From the NCBI RefSeq assembly GCF_028209625.1, contig NZ_JAQLDU010000003.1:1-64000 (forward strand): DNA of 64,000 nt, written 5' to 3'. Both the position numbers and the translations under genes were made by a program. Position 1 is the stretch's first letter; each line of letters starts with the position of its first letter. Shown piece after piece: positions 16,476 to 26,186 of the stretch. Under the pieces are notes generated by a model. It did not search any database. It saw only the letters and a program-made list of their open reading frames with translations, and had not been told where the DNA came from. This DNA comes from Collinsella aerofaciens. Its GTDB lineage: Bacteria > Actinomycetota > Coriobacteriia > Coriobacteriales > Coriobacteriaceae.

Positions 16476-16506
16476 GTGCCGCCCCTTTTTGGGGCGGCAC
16501 GTTTTT
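16476..16506 (+). terminator. Rho-independent terminator downstream of rubrerythrin
   Basis: GTGCCGCCCC (16476-16485), loop TTTTT, GGGGCGGCAC (16491-16500), then GTTTTT. Confidence 0.88.
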
Positions 16507-16757
16507 GTGGGGTCCCGGTCTCCACAGTTTTCGTCAAGCTATTGGTTAGATTTTGGTCAGTTGGCGTAAGGGTGGAAGGCCAAAAGATTGTTGGCGAAAA
16601 AAGCTCAGAGAAAGTGCTGGTAGGGGAGTTGTTGAGCTTTTCGACAGCTTTTGAGCAAAAGAAACTTTGTGGCTATTGCCGGCGATTGCGTTGTCGCGGT
16701 CATGGCGGTGCGGGATGCTGGTCGTAAGCGTCGAATGCTCCGATTTTGGAGGCCAGC

Positions 16758-17240
16758 ATGGATCTGTTTCTTGAGACTCCGCAGCAACAAGCTGAGCGCA
16801 TGCTGCGTCAGCAGCAACGACTCATGGAGATGCAAATGCAAGGGGTTGCCAACCAGGCGCCCGTGCAAAACGTCGTGCCCGCTGCTGTACCTGCAGCTGT
16901 GCCCGGGTGTGAATCGGCGCCAGAGGCCTATTCCGTACAGCAAGATTCATATGCGCAGGAGCTCGCGTTCGACAAGCATCGTGCGCGTCGCCGTCGCTGG
17001 GCCCAGCGCCTGCGTACGTTGGCGATGATCGTGCTCATCCCGTTGGGGCTTGCGGCCATCTTTCTGGCGTCGTATGCCCTCACGTGCATCCTCAACGGTG
17101 CATCGCCCAACGAGGTGCTCCAACATCTAGCGGCCCTGGGCCAGCGCCTAGATGACGTCATAACAACCATCCGCGCCGGCTGGGAGAGTTTGCGTTTTAG
17201 CGTCCGCGGCTCTAAGAGAAATTTGTCTGCAAGGCAGTGA
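16758..17240 (+). CDS. Small membrane protein of unknown function
   Basis: 160 residues, no family recognised. The N terminus is Gln/Met-rich (LETPQQQAERMLRQQQRLME) with a likely short amphipathic or coiled segment. A Pro/Ala/Val linker follows, then a basic patch HRARRRRWAQRLR just before one hydrophobic segment (residues ~90-112: LAMIVLIPLGLAAIFLASYA). The tail is short and polar. Positive residues before the segment favour a cytoplasmic N terminus. GGAGG lies 7 nt before ATG 16758. It precedes rmuC by 76 bp; whether the two are linked is unknown. Confidence 0.6.
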   Translation: MDLFLETPQQQAERMLRQQQRLMEMQMQGVANQAPVQNVVPAAVPAAVPGCESAPEAYSVQQDSYAQELAFDKHRARRRRWAQRLRTLAMIVLIPLGLAAIFLASYALTCILNGASPNEVLQHLAALGQRLDDVITTIRAGWESLRFSVRGSKRNLSARQ

Positions 17241-17316
17241 GTGATCCGTGTGTGTGGCGGGGTAAGATTGATCGCGGTTTTGATTGATGATCGATTGGGT
17301 TTGTTGGGCGGAGTTT

Positions 17317-18672
17317 ATGTCTGCAATTGATATTGCACTTATTGTGATTGCTTTGGTGGCGGTGGGGGTCGCTGCGGCCTGTGCCCTGCAGCTCAAGGGC
17401 CTTCGTGCCGAGTTGCGGGAGCGTGGCGACAGTAGCGCGGAAACGCTGGCAGCACTCGAGCAGGCCAACAACGCGCTCGATGCCCTGAACGTCGCGCTGG
17501 CCGAAACACGCCGCACGGCCAATGCCATCGCGCAGCAGCAGACGACCGATGCGGCCGTGGAGCAGCAACGTTACCTGGCCATCGCACGCGAGTTCTCGCA
17601 AGCTGGTGACCGGATGGATGACCTGCGCCGTGAGACGGCCCAACAGCTCGGCGCCAATCGCGAGGGCATCGAGCATCGCCTGGACAAGGTGCGCGAGACG
17701 GTCGATGCTCAGCTGGGCGCCATCCGCAAAGACAACAACGTGCAGCTCGATCAGATGCGTGCGACGGTGGACGAGAAGCTCTCTCGCACGCTCAACGACC
17801 GTCTGTCTGCATCGTTTAAGCAGGTGAGCGACCAGCTCGAGGCCGTGTACAAGGGCCTGGGCGACATGCAATCTATCGCCACTGGCGTGGGCGACCTTAA
17901 GCGCGTGCTGGGTAACGTCAAGGCGCGCGGCATTTTGGGCGAGGTGCAGCTGGGCGCGATCCTGGCGGATATCCTCACACCCGATCAGTATCTGGAAAAC
18001 GTTGCCACCAAGCCCGGCGCCTCGGAGCGTGTTGAGTTTGCCGTCAAGCTGCCGGTAGACGAGGGCGACCCCGTACTGCTGCCGATTGACTCCAAATTCC
18101 CGGGCGACGCGTACGAGCATCTGCTCGATGCCCAGGAGTCGGGCGACGCGGATGCCGTCGCCGCCGCGCGCAAGACGCTTGACGCTATGGTCAAGCGTGA
18201 GGCAAAGGACATCTGCGAAAAGTATCTGAGCGTGCCCGTGACCACCAACTTTGGCATCATGTTCGTTCCGTTTGAGGGGCTGTACGCTGAGGTCGTCAGC
18301 CGCCCCGGGCTTATCGAGACCCTGGGCCGCGACTATCATGTCAACGTTGCCGGCCCTAGCACCATGGCGGCCATTCTCAACAGCCTGCAGATGAGTTACC
18401 AAACGTTTAAGCTGCAAAAACGCACCGACGATGTACTGCGCGTGCTCTCCGCTGTCAAGGCCGAGCTGCCGCGCTATCAAAAGGCGCTGCGCCGCGTCCA
18501 GCAGCAGATCGAGACCGCGGGCAAAACGGTCGAGGGCATCATTACCACGCGCACCAACGTCATGGAGCGCAAGCTCAAGGACATCGACGCGCTGGAAGAC
18601 GCCGGCCAAGCCGATGAGATCTTGGGGCTCACGCCCGCGGGCTTTCCCACAGACCAAGAAGACGAGGACTAA
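17317..18672 (+). CDS. rmuC: RmuC-family DNA recombination protein
   Basis: 451 residues. An N-terminal hydrophobic segment (IDIALIVIALVAVGVAAACA) anchors a long coiled coil (to about residue 190) rich in Glu, Arg and Gln. The RmuC domain follows, with GDLKRVLGNVKARGILGEVQ, LPIDSKFPGDAYE and FGIMFVPFEGLYAE. RmuC proteins limit inversions at short inverted repeats in E. coli and resemble nucleases. That is notable in a window so rich in inverted repeats, although no direct link is shown. ATG 17317 has GGCGGAG upstream; the in-frame TTG at 17284 lacks a site. Confidence 0.9.
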   Translation: MSAIDIALIVIALVAVGVAAACALQLKGLRAELRERGDSSAETLAALEQANNALDALNVALAETRRTANAIAQQQTTDAAVEQQRYLAIAREFSQAGDRMDDLRRETAQQLGANREGIEHRLDKVRETVDAQLGAIRKDNNVQLDQMRATVDEKLSRTLNDRLSASFKQVSDQLEAVYKGLGDMQSIATGVGDLKRVLGNVKARGILGEVQLGAILADILTPDQYLENVATKPGASERVEFAVKLPVDEGDPVLLPIDSKFPGDAYEHLLDAQESGDADAVAAARKTLDAMVKREAKDICEKYLSVPVTTNFGIMFVPFEGLYAEVVSRPGLIETLGRDYHVNVAGPSTMAAILNSLQMSYQTFKLQKRTDDVLRVLSAVKAELPRYQKALRRVQQQIETAGKTVEGIITTRTNVMERKLKDIDALEDAGQADEILGLTPAGFPTDQEDED

Positions 18673-18685
18673 TTGCAACAAGACG

Positions 18686-18725
18686 GCGGGGCGCCGGCGC
18701 AAACGCGGATGCCCCGCTGCTTTTC
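18686..18725 (+). terminator. Probable terminator after rmuC
   Basis: GCGGGGC (18686-18692) pairs with GCCCCGC (18711-18717), with extra GC pairing in the loop, followed by TGCTTTTC. Confidence 0.5.
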
Positions 18726-18799
18726 GCATCGTGCTTGCCTGAAGTGCGCTTCAATGTGCAACAATGGCGTTTCGCCCTATCAGACGCGAAAGGAAGCCC

Positions 18800-20602
18800 A
18801 TGTCTCAGAGAAGCACCAGCCCGCTCAAACGCTCCACCGTGCGCCGCACGCTACAGCGTTTTTGGGATGTCACGCGCACGCAGCCGCTGATTGTCTTTCT
18901 CTCGGTGTTCTCGTCGGCGGGCTACATCTTTTTGCTGACGTTTGCCAATACCTATGTGATGGCCCTCATTGTCGACCGCGTTCAAGCCGGTCCCGTGGCG
19001 GGTGACCAGGTGTTTGAGGTCTTCGGTCCCTACATTCTGGCGCTCGTGCTCGTCAACCTGGTGGGCCAGATCCTCTCCAAGCTGCAGGACTACACCGTCT
19101 ACAAGCTCGAGATCGCGGGCAACTATCACCTGGCGCGCCTGTGCTTTGACACACTCTCCAACCAATCCATGACATTCCATACCAGCCGCTTTGGCGGATC
19201 GCTTGTGAGCCAGACAAGCCGTTTTATGAGCGGCTACACCGGTCTGGTCGACGTGACGGTGTATTCGCTCATCCCCACCATCACCTCGGTCATCTGCACC
19301 GTGGCCGCACTCGCCCCGGTGGTGCCGACGTTTACCGTGATCCTGGTGTGCATCATGGTCGTCTACATCGCGTTTGTCTGGCTTATGTACAAGCGCATCA
19401 TGCCGCTTTCGGCCGCGACGTCCGCCGCCCAGAACAAGCTCTCGGGCGTGCTCTCCGACGCGGTCACGAACATCTTGGCCGTCAAGACCTGCGGGCGCGA
19501 GGACTTTGAACGCGATCTGTTCGACGCCGCCGATCGTGCCGCGCGCGACGCCGAGACGGTCTCGATGCACGCCATGATGCAGCGCAACTTTACGACCTCG
19601 GGCCTTATCGTCATCACCATGGCCGTGGTGAGTGTGTTCGTGGCGGGCGGCAACGCGTGGTTTGGCATCTCGGCCGGCTCGCTCGTCATGATCTTTACCT
19701 ACACCTATAACCTCACCATGCGTCTGAACTACGTAAGCTCCATGATGCAGCGCATCAACCGCGCGCTCGGTGATGCGGCCGAGATGACGCGCGTGCTGGA
19801 CGAGCCGCGTCTGGTGGCAGACGACGAGAACGCTCCCGAGCTTAAAGTGACCGAAGGTGCGATTGATTTTGAGCACCTGAGCTTTGCATATCGTGACGCC
19901 GCGGCGGGCGAGAACGTGTTCGACGACCTGACGCTTCACGTGGCGGCGGGCCAGCGCGTGGGCCTGGTGGGTAAATCGGGCTCGGGCAAGTCGACGCTCA
20001 CCAAGCTGCTGTTGCGCTTGGACGATGTGCAGGGCGGCCGCGTGCTCGTGGACGGCCAGAACGTCTCGCGCTGCACGCAGCAGAGCCTGCGCCGCCAGGT
20101 TGCCTACGTGCCGCAGGAGGCGCTGCTGTTTCACCGCTCCATTCGCGAAAACATTGCCTACGGTCGTCCCAACACCACCGACGAGCAGATTCGCGAGGCC
20201 GCGCGCCTGGCCAATGCCCTGGAGTTTATCGACCGCTTGCCCCGTGGCTTTGACACCATGGTGGGCGAGCGCGGCGTTAAGCTCTCGGGCGGCCAGCGTC
20301 AGCGCGTGGCTATCGCCCGCGCCATCCTAACCGACGCGCCGATTCTGGTGCTCGACGAGGCGACCTCTGCCCTCGACAGCGAGTCCGAGGCGCTGGTGCA
20401 GGAGGCGCTCGAAAACCTGATGCGTGGACGTACCTCCATTGTGGTGGCGCACCGCCTGTCCACCGTGGCGGCGCTCGACCGCATTGTGGTGCTGGCCGAT
20501 GGCGAGATTGTCGAGGACGGCACGCATGCGCAGCTTGTCGAGGCGGGTGGCGAGTACGCGAGCCTGTGGGGCCGCCAGACCGGCGCATTCTTGGAGGCGT
20601 AA
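18800..20602 (+). CDS. ABC transporter, fused permease and ATPase (MdlB/MsbA type)
   Basis: 600 residues. The N-terminal half has six membrane segments (first two: LIVFLSVFSSAGYIFLLTFA and FGPYILALVLVNLVGQIL). The C-terminal ATPase carries Walker A LVGKSGSGKST (~residue 392), Q-loop YVPQEALLF, signature LSGGQRQRVA (~495), Walker B ILVLDEATSALD (~516) and the switch His in VVAHRLSTV. It is a half-transporter expected to dimerise and to export lipid, peptide or drug; nothing shows the substrate. AAAGGAAG precedes ATG 18800. It is separated from rmuC by a terminator and followed by nth. Confidence 0.9.
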   Translation: MSQRSTSPLKRSTVRRTLQRFWDVTRTQPLIVFLSVFSSAGYIFLLTFANTYVMALIVDRVQAGPVAGDQVFEVFGPYILALVLVNLVGQILSKLQDYTVYKLEIAGNYHLARLCFDTLSNQSMTFHTSRFGGSLVSQTSRFMSGYTGLVDVTVYSLIPTITSVICTVAALAPVVPTFTVILVCIMVVYIAFVWLMYKRIMPLSAATSAAQNKLSGVLSDAVTNILAVKTCGREDFERDLFDAADRAARDAETVSMHAMMQRNFTTSGLIVITMAVVSVFVAGGNAWFGISAGSLVMIFTYTYNLTMRLNYVSSMMQRINRALGDAAEMTRVLDEPRLVADDENAPELKVTEGAIDFEHLSFAYRDAAAGENVFDDLTLHVAAGQRVGLVGKSGSGKSTLTKLLLRLDDVQGGRVLVDGQNVSRCTQQSLRRQVAYVPQEALLFHRSIRENIAYGRPNTTDEQIREAARLANALEFIDRLPRGFDTMVGERGVKLSGGQRQRVAIARAILTDAPILVLDEATSALDSESEALVQEALENLMRGRTSIVVAHRLSTVAALDRIVVLADGEIVEDGTHAQLVEAGGEYASLWGRQTGAFLEA

Positions 20603-20665
20603 GCGTCTCGGACGTGGGACAATTGTGCCCATAAGTTTATTGTGCCGTTGAGCCGAGGAGTCGTT

Positions 20666-21331
20666 ATGCCACGCGAGACCAATGCCGCCAAGCGCGAGCG
20701 CGCCATCGAGGTGTGTGAGCGCCTCAACCGTCGCTATGGCCCGGTCGAGTGCTTTTTGGACCACGAGAATCCCTTCCGCCTGCTGATCGCGGTGCTGCTC
20801 TCGGCACAAACGACCGATGCGCAGGTCAACAAGGTGACGCCGCGGCTGTTTGCCCAGTGGCCCACGCCCGAGGCCATGGCCGGGGCGAGCGTAGCTGACG
20901 TGGCGGACACCATCAGGTCACTCGGCTTCTACAAGAGCAAAGCCAAGCATGCCGTCGAGGCCGCGCAGATGATCGTCGCCGACTATGGCGGCGAGGTGCC
21001 GGCCGACATGAAGGAACTCGTGAAGCTGCCGGGCGTGGGACGCAAGACGGCGAACATCGTGCTCAACGTGGGGTATGGCATCGTAGAGGGCATTGCGGTG
21101 GACACGCACGTCAACCGCATTGCGCACCGCCTGATGCTGAGTCCCAAGACGCATGCCAAGGAACCGCTCAAGACCGAGCAGGATCTGCTCAAGATTTTGC
21201 CGCACGAGTATTGGGAGTCGGTCAACCATCAGTGGATCACCTTTGGCCGCGAGATCTGCGACGCCCGCAAACCCAAGTGTGACGAGTGTCCGCTGGCAGA
21301 TTTGTGCCCCAGCGTGCGCGTAGCGGGGTAG
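20666..21331 (+). CDS. nth: Endonuclease III
   Basis: 221 residues, the standard length. It contains LLSAQTTDAQVNKVTP, the helix-hairpin-helix LPGVGRKTANIVLN with the catalytic Lys, VDTHVNRIAHRL with the catalytic Asp, and a complete [4Fe-4S] loop CDARKPKCDECPLADLC (C-x6-C-x2-C-x5-C). It removes oxidised pyrimidines and cleaves at AP sites in base excision repair. GAGGAG lies 5 nt before ATG 20666. Its intact Fe-S loop contrasts with the missing one in the MutY-like gene at 14755. Confidence 0.96.
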   Translation: MPRETNAAKRERAIEVCERLNRRYGPVECFLDHENPFRLLIAVLLSAQTTDAQVNKVTPRLFAQWPTPEAMAGASVADVADTIRSLGFYKSKAKHAVEAAQMIVADYGGEVPADMKELVKLPGVGRKTANIVLNVGYGIVEGIAVDTHVNRIAHRLMLSPKTHAKEPLKTEQDLLKILPHEYWESVNHQWITFGREICDARKPKCDECPLADLCPSVRVAG

Positions 21332-21436
21332 GGCGGAACGCATCTCCGTCTGGCGTTTTTGTTGCGGGGCTGGGCGTACGCTTGAGCTGGAGTCCTCTCC
21401 ATGCGCTACCATGACAGACAATGTATTTGACGTACG

Positions 21437-21465
21437 ACCCGCCGAGCTTGCCCCGGCGGGCTTTT
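21437..21465 (+). terminator. Terminator between nth and mfd
   Basis: CCCGCCG (21438-21444) with CGGCGGG (21454-21460), then CTTTTGG. It ends 26 bp before the mfd start codon, so a leader role is possible. Confidence 0.55.
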
Positions 21466-21490
21466 GGCGTTGCGATGCCGGAGGAACAGC

Positions 21491-24400
21491 ATGCTCATTC
21501 ACCGTATAGCCGCGCAGCTCTACACTGCCGAGGCCTTGCAGACCGTCGAGGCCGGACTCGATGCCGGCGAGGACGTGACGCTGGCCGTGTCGCAGTCGGG
21601 CCGTACGCTCATGGCGGCCGCCCAGTTTGCGCGTCGTCCGCGCCCCACGGTCTATATCGTGAGCGGCGAGGACGCGGCCGATCGTGCCGCCCGCAGCCTT
21701 GCCGCCTATGTGGGGCTGGCGCACGTGTGCCGCTTCCCCGAGCGCAAGGACTATCCGTGGCGCGAGCAGGCGCCCGACGACGTCGTGGTGGCGCAGCGCT
21801 GCGAGGCGCTCGGGCGCATCGTGCGCGGCGACAACTGCATTATGGTCGCCTCGGCCCGCGCACTGCTGCGCTGCGTGCCGCCGGTCGAGAGTCGCTACTG
21901 GGAGTCCACTACTTTTGCGGTGGGCGAGGAGATTCCCTTTGACGAGGTGCCGCAGTGTCTGGTGGGCATGGGCTACACCAATGCCGGCGCCGCCGACGCG
22001 CCCGGCCTGTTCCGTGTGCACGGCGACACCGTCGAGGTGTTTCCCGCGCAGGAAAAGGCGCCCGTGCGCATTGAATTTTTCGGCGACAAGATCGACCGCA
22101 TCCGCCGCATGGTGGGTTCCACGGGCCAGACCATCGGCAACGAGGACAGCATCGAGATTTTCCCCTGTCGCGAGCTCGCACTCACCGACGACGCCGTCCA
22201 CAACATGCATGTGGCGCTCTATCGTGCCAGCCAGGACGACAGCAAACTGGCGGCGCTGCTCGAGATGGTGGATGCGCGCATCGTCACGCCCGAGCTCGAT
22301 CGCTTTTTGCCGGTGATGTACGGCCAGACCGTGAGCCCGCTGGCGCACGTGAGCGGCAAGGCGCTCGTGGTGCTGTCCGAGCCGCGCTCGCTGTTCGACG
22401 ATTGCCTGCGTGCCTACGAGGATATCGAGGCACGTGCCGGCGAGGCGGGGGTCGACCGTCTGGACGGCCTGTACGTGCGTGCCCAGCAACTCGACTTTGG
22501 TGCCCAGCAGCGCCTTAACTACGTGAGCTTGATTCGTGCCGGCGGTGCGGTGACGGCAGAGCTCAAGATTGAGCAGCCGGCCATCGCGGGCTCGGACAAT
22601 CGCTTTATGACGCGCATCCAGGAGGTCGTGGGCAAGCGCTATGCCTGCGTATTTGCCATCCCCGACCGCGGTGCGCGCGAGTCGATGGAGCTCACCTTTG
22701 GCGATGAGGGTATTACTTTTGAGGAGTCGCTGACGGCCGCGCCCGAAAACGCGGGCGCTATTGGCGACCGTGTGCGCGTGGCAGCGGCGGATTCTGCCGA
22801 TCGTGCTGTCCGCCAGGATGCTCATGCTGCAATTCGCGAACGCAAGGCCGACGCGCTCAACGCCCGCTCGCTCGAGGCAGGTGCCGCCCAGGCTGCCGCC
22901 GGCGCCACCGTGCCCACCATCTCGCGCGGACGCGTGACCTTTGTCGATGCCGCCTTGCCGCAGGGCGTGGTGGTGCCCGATGCCAACCTGGCCGTGTTCT
23001 CGATCGCCGACCTCAACGCCCGCATGGACGCCAACCGCGCGCGCAGCCGCCGCAAGGTGGACATTACGCAGATCACGTTTCCGTTTAAGCCGGGCGACTA
23101 CGTGGTGCACGCCACTCACGGCATCGCGCTCTTTAGCGAGATCGCGCGCCAGGAAGTGGGCGGCAAGGAGCGCGACTACTTTTTGCTGGAATATGCCGAC
23201 GGCGACAAGCTCTACGTGCCGCTCGAGCAGGTTGACCGCATCACACGCTATGTTGGCCCCGACGGCGACAAGCCGCGCCTGACCAGGCTCAACACCGCCG
23301 ACTGGACGCGCGCCACCAACAAGGCGCGCAAGAACGCCAAAAAGCTGGCGTTTGACCTGGTCGATCTGTATACGCGCCGCTCTTCGATTACCGGTATCGC
23401 TTGCCCGCCCGACACGCCCGAGCAGATCGAGATGGAGCAGAGCTTCCCCTACGACGAGACGCGCGATCAGCTGGAGGCCATCGCTGACATTAAGGCCGAT
23501 ATGGAGGCGCCCAAGCCCATGGACCGCCTGCTGTGCGGAGACGTGGGCTTTGGCAAGACCGAGGTCGCCCTGCGCGCGGCGTTTAAGTGCGTGGACTCCG
23601 GTCGCCAGGTCATGGTGCTCTGCCCCACGACCATTCTGGCCCAGCAGCACTACGAGACGTTCTTTGAGCGTTTTGCCCCGTTTGGCCTTGAAGTCGAGGT
23701 ACTCAGCCGCTTTCGCACGCCGGCGCAGCAAAAGCGCGCGCTCAAGGCATTTGCCGAGGGCACGATCGATGTGCTCATCGGCACGCATCGTCTGCTTTCG
23801 GCCGATGTGAACCCCAAGAACCTAGGCCTGGTAATCATCGACGAGGAGCAGCGCTTTGGCGTGCAGCACAAGGAGCAGCTCAAGAACCTGCGTGAGCAGA
23901 TTGACGTGCTTACGCTTTCGGCAACGCCTATTCCGCGAACCATGCAGATGGCCACGAGCGGCGTGCGCGACATGAGCCTGATCACCACGCCGCCGACTGG
24001 GCGTCGTCCCGTGATCGTGCACGTGGGGGAGTACGACCCCGATGTGGTGAGCGCGGCGATTCGCCTGGAGGTGGGCCGCGGCGGCCAGGTGTACTACGTG
24101 TCCAACCGCGTCAAGACCATCGACGACGCCGTGGCGCGCGTGCACGAGGCCGCGCCCGAGGCGCGCATGGGCGTGGCGCACGGAAAGATGAGCCCGCGCG
24201 AGGTCGAGGACGTGATGATTGAGTTCGCGACCAAAAAGATCGACGTGCTCATCGCCACGACCATCGTGGAGAGCGGCATCGACAACGCGACCGCCAACAC
24301 GCTGATCATCGAGGACTCGCAGCGCTTGGGTCTGGCACAGCTCTACCAGCTCAAGGGCCGCGTGGGTCGCTCTGCCACGCAGGCCTACGCGTACTTTATG

Positions 24401-25123
24401 TTCCCGGGCGAGCTGCCGCTCACCGAGGAGGCCACGGCGCGCCTGACTGCACTTTCCGAGTTCCAGGACCTGGGCAGCGGCATGCGTATCGCCATGCGCG
24501 ACCTGGAGATTCGCGGCGCCGGTTCGCTGATGGGCGCTGAGCAGCACGGCAACCTGTCGAGCGTGGGCTTTGATCTGTTTACGCAGATGTTGGGCCAGGC
24601 CGTGGCCGAGGCGCGCGGCGATGACGACGCCGGCGTGGAGGCGGCGAGCGTGGGTATTAATCTGCCGGCCGATTACTTCTTGTCCGAGGAGTACCTGCCG
24701 GCGGTGGACCAGCGCGTGCTCGTGTACCGCAAGCTCGCAGCGGCCGAGGACCTGGAGAGCATCGACGAGGTGCAGGAAGAGACCGAGGCCGCGCATGGCG
24801 AGCTGCCGTTGGCGGGACTCAATCTGTTCAACCGCGCGCGTATCCGTATCCGCGGCGAGCGCTTGGGGCTCGAGAGCGTCACGCTCAGCGGCGGACGCAT
24901 CACGTTTTTGGGCGTCGACGTGCCCAAGAAGGTGGCCTTTGAGTTTAAGAATCGGTACGGCGCGGTGAACTTCCCCAAGAGCCGCAAGCTGTCGGTGCCC
25001 TATAAGGCGGGCGCCGGTGCGGGCAGCGGCCTGGGTCGCGGTCTCGATGCCAACGACGGCGCCGGCCCCGTGGCGGCCACACTCATGCTGCTGCAGCAGC
25101 TGGGCGCTACTGACGATGACTAA
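21491..25123 (+). CDS. mfd: Transcription-repair coupling factor Mfd
   Basis: 1210 residues. Order: N-terminal UvrB-like module (DDVVVAQRCEALGRIV, GDTVEVFPAQ), a non-conserved Ala-rich linker around residues 420-500, the RNA-polymerase-interacting domain starting PGDYVVHATHGIALF, then the translocase with Walker A GDVGFGKTEVALRAA (~685), VIIDEEQRFGV in the DExQ position, ATPIPRTMQMA, the second RecA lobe RVGRSATQAYAYF, and a TRCF C-terminal domain. It removes stalled RNA polymerase and recruits UvrA to lesions. GGAGGAAC lies before ATG 21491. The linker is longer and more acidic/Ala-rich than in E. coli, but the core is intact. Confidence 0.97.
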   Translation: MLIHRIAAQLYTAEALQTVEAGLDAGEDVTLAVSQSGRTLMAAAQFARRPRPTVYIVSGEDAADRAARSLAAYVGLAHVCRFPERKDYPWREQAPDDVVVAQRCEALGRIVRGDNCIMVASARALLRCVPPVESRYWESTTFAVGEEIPFDEVPQCLVGMGYTNAGAADAPGLFRVHGDTVEVFPAQEKAPVRIEFFGDKIDRIRRMVGSTGQTIGNEDSIEIFPCRELALTDDAVHNMHVALYRASQDDSKLAALLEMVDARIVTPELDRFLPVMYGQTVSPLAHVSGKALVVLSEPRSLFDDCLRAYEDIEARAGEAGVDRLDGLYVRAQQLDFGAQQRLNYVSLIRAGGAVTAELKIEQPAIAGSDNRFMTRIQEVVGKRYACVFAIPDRGARESMELTFGDEGITFEESLTAAPENAGAIGDRVRVAAADSADRAVRQDAHAAIRERKADALNARSLEAGAAQAAAGATVPTISRGRVTFVDAALPQGVVVPDANLAVFSIADLNARMDANRARSRRKVDITQITFPFKPGDYVVHATHGIALFSEIARQEVGGKERDYFLLEYADGDKLYVPLEQVDRITRYVGPDGDKPRLTRLNTADWTRATNKARKNAKKLAFDLVDLYTRRSSITGIACPPDTPEQIEMEQSFPYDETRDQLEAIADIKADMEAPKPMDRLLCGDVGFGKTEVALRAAFKCVDSGRQVMVLCPTTILAQQHYETFFERFAPFGLEVEVLSRFRTPAQQKRALKAFAEGTIDVLIGTHRLLSADVNPKNLGLVIIDEEQRFGVQHKEQLKNLREQIDVLTLSATPIPRTMQMATSGVRDMSLITTPPTGRRPVIVHVGEYDPDVVSAAIRLEVGRGGQVYYVSNRVKTIDDAVARVHEAAPEARMGVAHGKMSPREVEDVMIEFATKKIDVLIATTIVESGIDNATANTLIIEDSQRLGLAQLYQLKGRVGRSATQAYAYFMFPGELPLTEEATARLTALSEFQDLGSGMRIAMRDLEIRGAGSLMGAEQHGNLSSVGFDLFTQMLGQAVAEARGDDDAGVEAASVGINLPADYFLSEEYLPAVDQRVLVYRKLAAAEDLESIDEVQEETEAAHGELPLAGLNLFNRARIRIRGERLGLESVTLSGGRITFLGVDVPKKVAFEFKNRYGAVNFPKSRKLSVPYKAGAGAGSGLGRGLDANDGAGPVAATLMLLQQLGATDDD

Positions 25124-25133
25124 CAAGTAAGTC

Positions 25134-25238
25134 GGTGGGACAAAGTTATCAGTAGTTTTTGTCCCAGGTGCGATAGTCGCATCGAGCCTGTCAACGCAAG
25201 CGACCCTGGGACAAAACTACTGATAACTTTGTCCCACC
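25134..25238. repeat. Long inverted repeat, 35-bp arms
   Basis: 25134-25168 pairs with 25205-25238; the arms differ by a single A insertion. Each arm contains two GGGACAAA-type blocks. The loop is 36 nt. It begins 10 bp after the mfd stop codon and ends just before the next gene, so it could also act as a transcript end. Confidence 0.88.
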
Positions 25239-25277
25239 ACGTTGCGGGTTGACCCTTCGCCCGATGGAAAGGAAAGC

Positions 25278-26141
25278 ATGTTCGGGTACATCTATAAGAA
25301 AGACGCCGCTGCCATTGCGGTTGTCCTGTGCCTTTGTCTGGGCGTGGGCAGTTTCTTCGATTATCAGATCTCGAGCGCGCTCTTCAATATCGGCAGCATG
25401 TACGGTCGCTTTATCGAGGCCGCTGGCGAGCTGCCGTTCGAGCTGACGGCGAGTATCGCGGGCGTCATGCTCGTGCGCGCGGTGCGTCCCGACTCCAGGG
25501 GGAGCAAATGGCTCGCCGTGCTCGGCATCCTCGTCAACGTTGGCCTGGCCGGCTACGAGATCGTCTCGTCCCTGAAGGTTGGCGGCAAACTCATCGCGGT
25601 TCAGCTGGTTCTGACGTTTGCATTGGTCATCGCGGCCAACCTCATCGCCTATCGCCTCACGCGCGACACCGACTCCGACGAGCTCACACGCTGGGCGCTG
25701 ATGGTGCTTGCCGTGTGGGTCGCTCAGGCCATCATCCTCAACGTGATCGTCAAGCCGCTGTGGTCGCGCCCGCGCATGCGCGTGATCGAGGTCACGCCGG
25801 GGCTCAATTTTCAGCCGTGGTGGGTGATTGGCAATCCCGACAAGTGGAGCTATATCGCCGCCGGCGTGATCAAGGACGGCTTTAAGTCGTTTGCGAGCGG
25901 ACACACGGCGCACGCGGCGATCGGCCTTATGCTCGCCGGGCTTCCCGCGGCGGCCTTTACGGAAAAGCCGTCGCGACGCCGCGTGGTCTTTTGGGTCGCT
26001 GCCGTGGTCGCGGCGCTCGTCGCCTTTGGCCGTATCGTGATCGGTGCACACTTTTTGACTGACGTGAGCTGCGGTTTTGCCCTGGTGTTGGCACTTGAGT
26101 GCCTTGCCGCGCGCATTGCCTATCCTCACGGCGTACAATAG
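25278..26141 (+). CDS. PAP2-family membrane phosphatase
   Basis: 287 residues with about six membrane segments. The three PAP2 active-site motifs are present: KPLWSRPRMR (C1, K-x-x-x-x-R-P), FASGHTAHA (C2) and GRIVIGAHFLTDV (C3, R-x5-H-x3-D). Such enzymes remove phosphate from lipid phosphates or undecaprenyl pyrophosphate at the membrane. GGAAAGGAAAGC precedes ATG 25278; an in-frame ATG-less extension to 25242 is not supported. The substrate cannot be deduced. Confidence 0.85.
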   Translation: MFGYIYKKDAAAIAVVLCLCLGVGSFFDYQISSALFNIGSMYGRFIEAAGELPFELTASIAGVMLVRAVRPDSRGSKWLAVLGILVNVGLAGYEIVSSLKVGGKLIAVQLVLTFALVIAANLIAYRLTRDTDSDELTRWALMVLAVWVAQAIILNVIVKPLWSRPRMRVIEVTPGLNFQPWWVIGNPDKWSYIAAGVIKDGFKSFASGHTAHAAIGLMLAGLPAAAFTEKPSRRRVVFWVAAVVAALVAFGRIVIGAHFLTDVSCGFALVLALECLAARIAYPHGVQ

Positions 26142-26186
26142 CCCCACCTGAATCATCTGGCCGATACCTGGTAAGAGAGGATTGCC

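Noticed and set aside
17284..17316. Upstream TTG start for rmuC
   Set aside because: It lacks a ribosome-binding site, while ATG 17317 has GGCGGAG at good spacing and begins the membrane anchor directly.
20918..23788. Open frame of 956 codons antisense to nth and mfd
   Set aside because: It mirrors the real genes in a GC-rich codon pattern, has no family resemblance and no ribosome-binding site. The same applies to long antisense frames at 25191-27674, 23822-25126 and 61162-63384.
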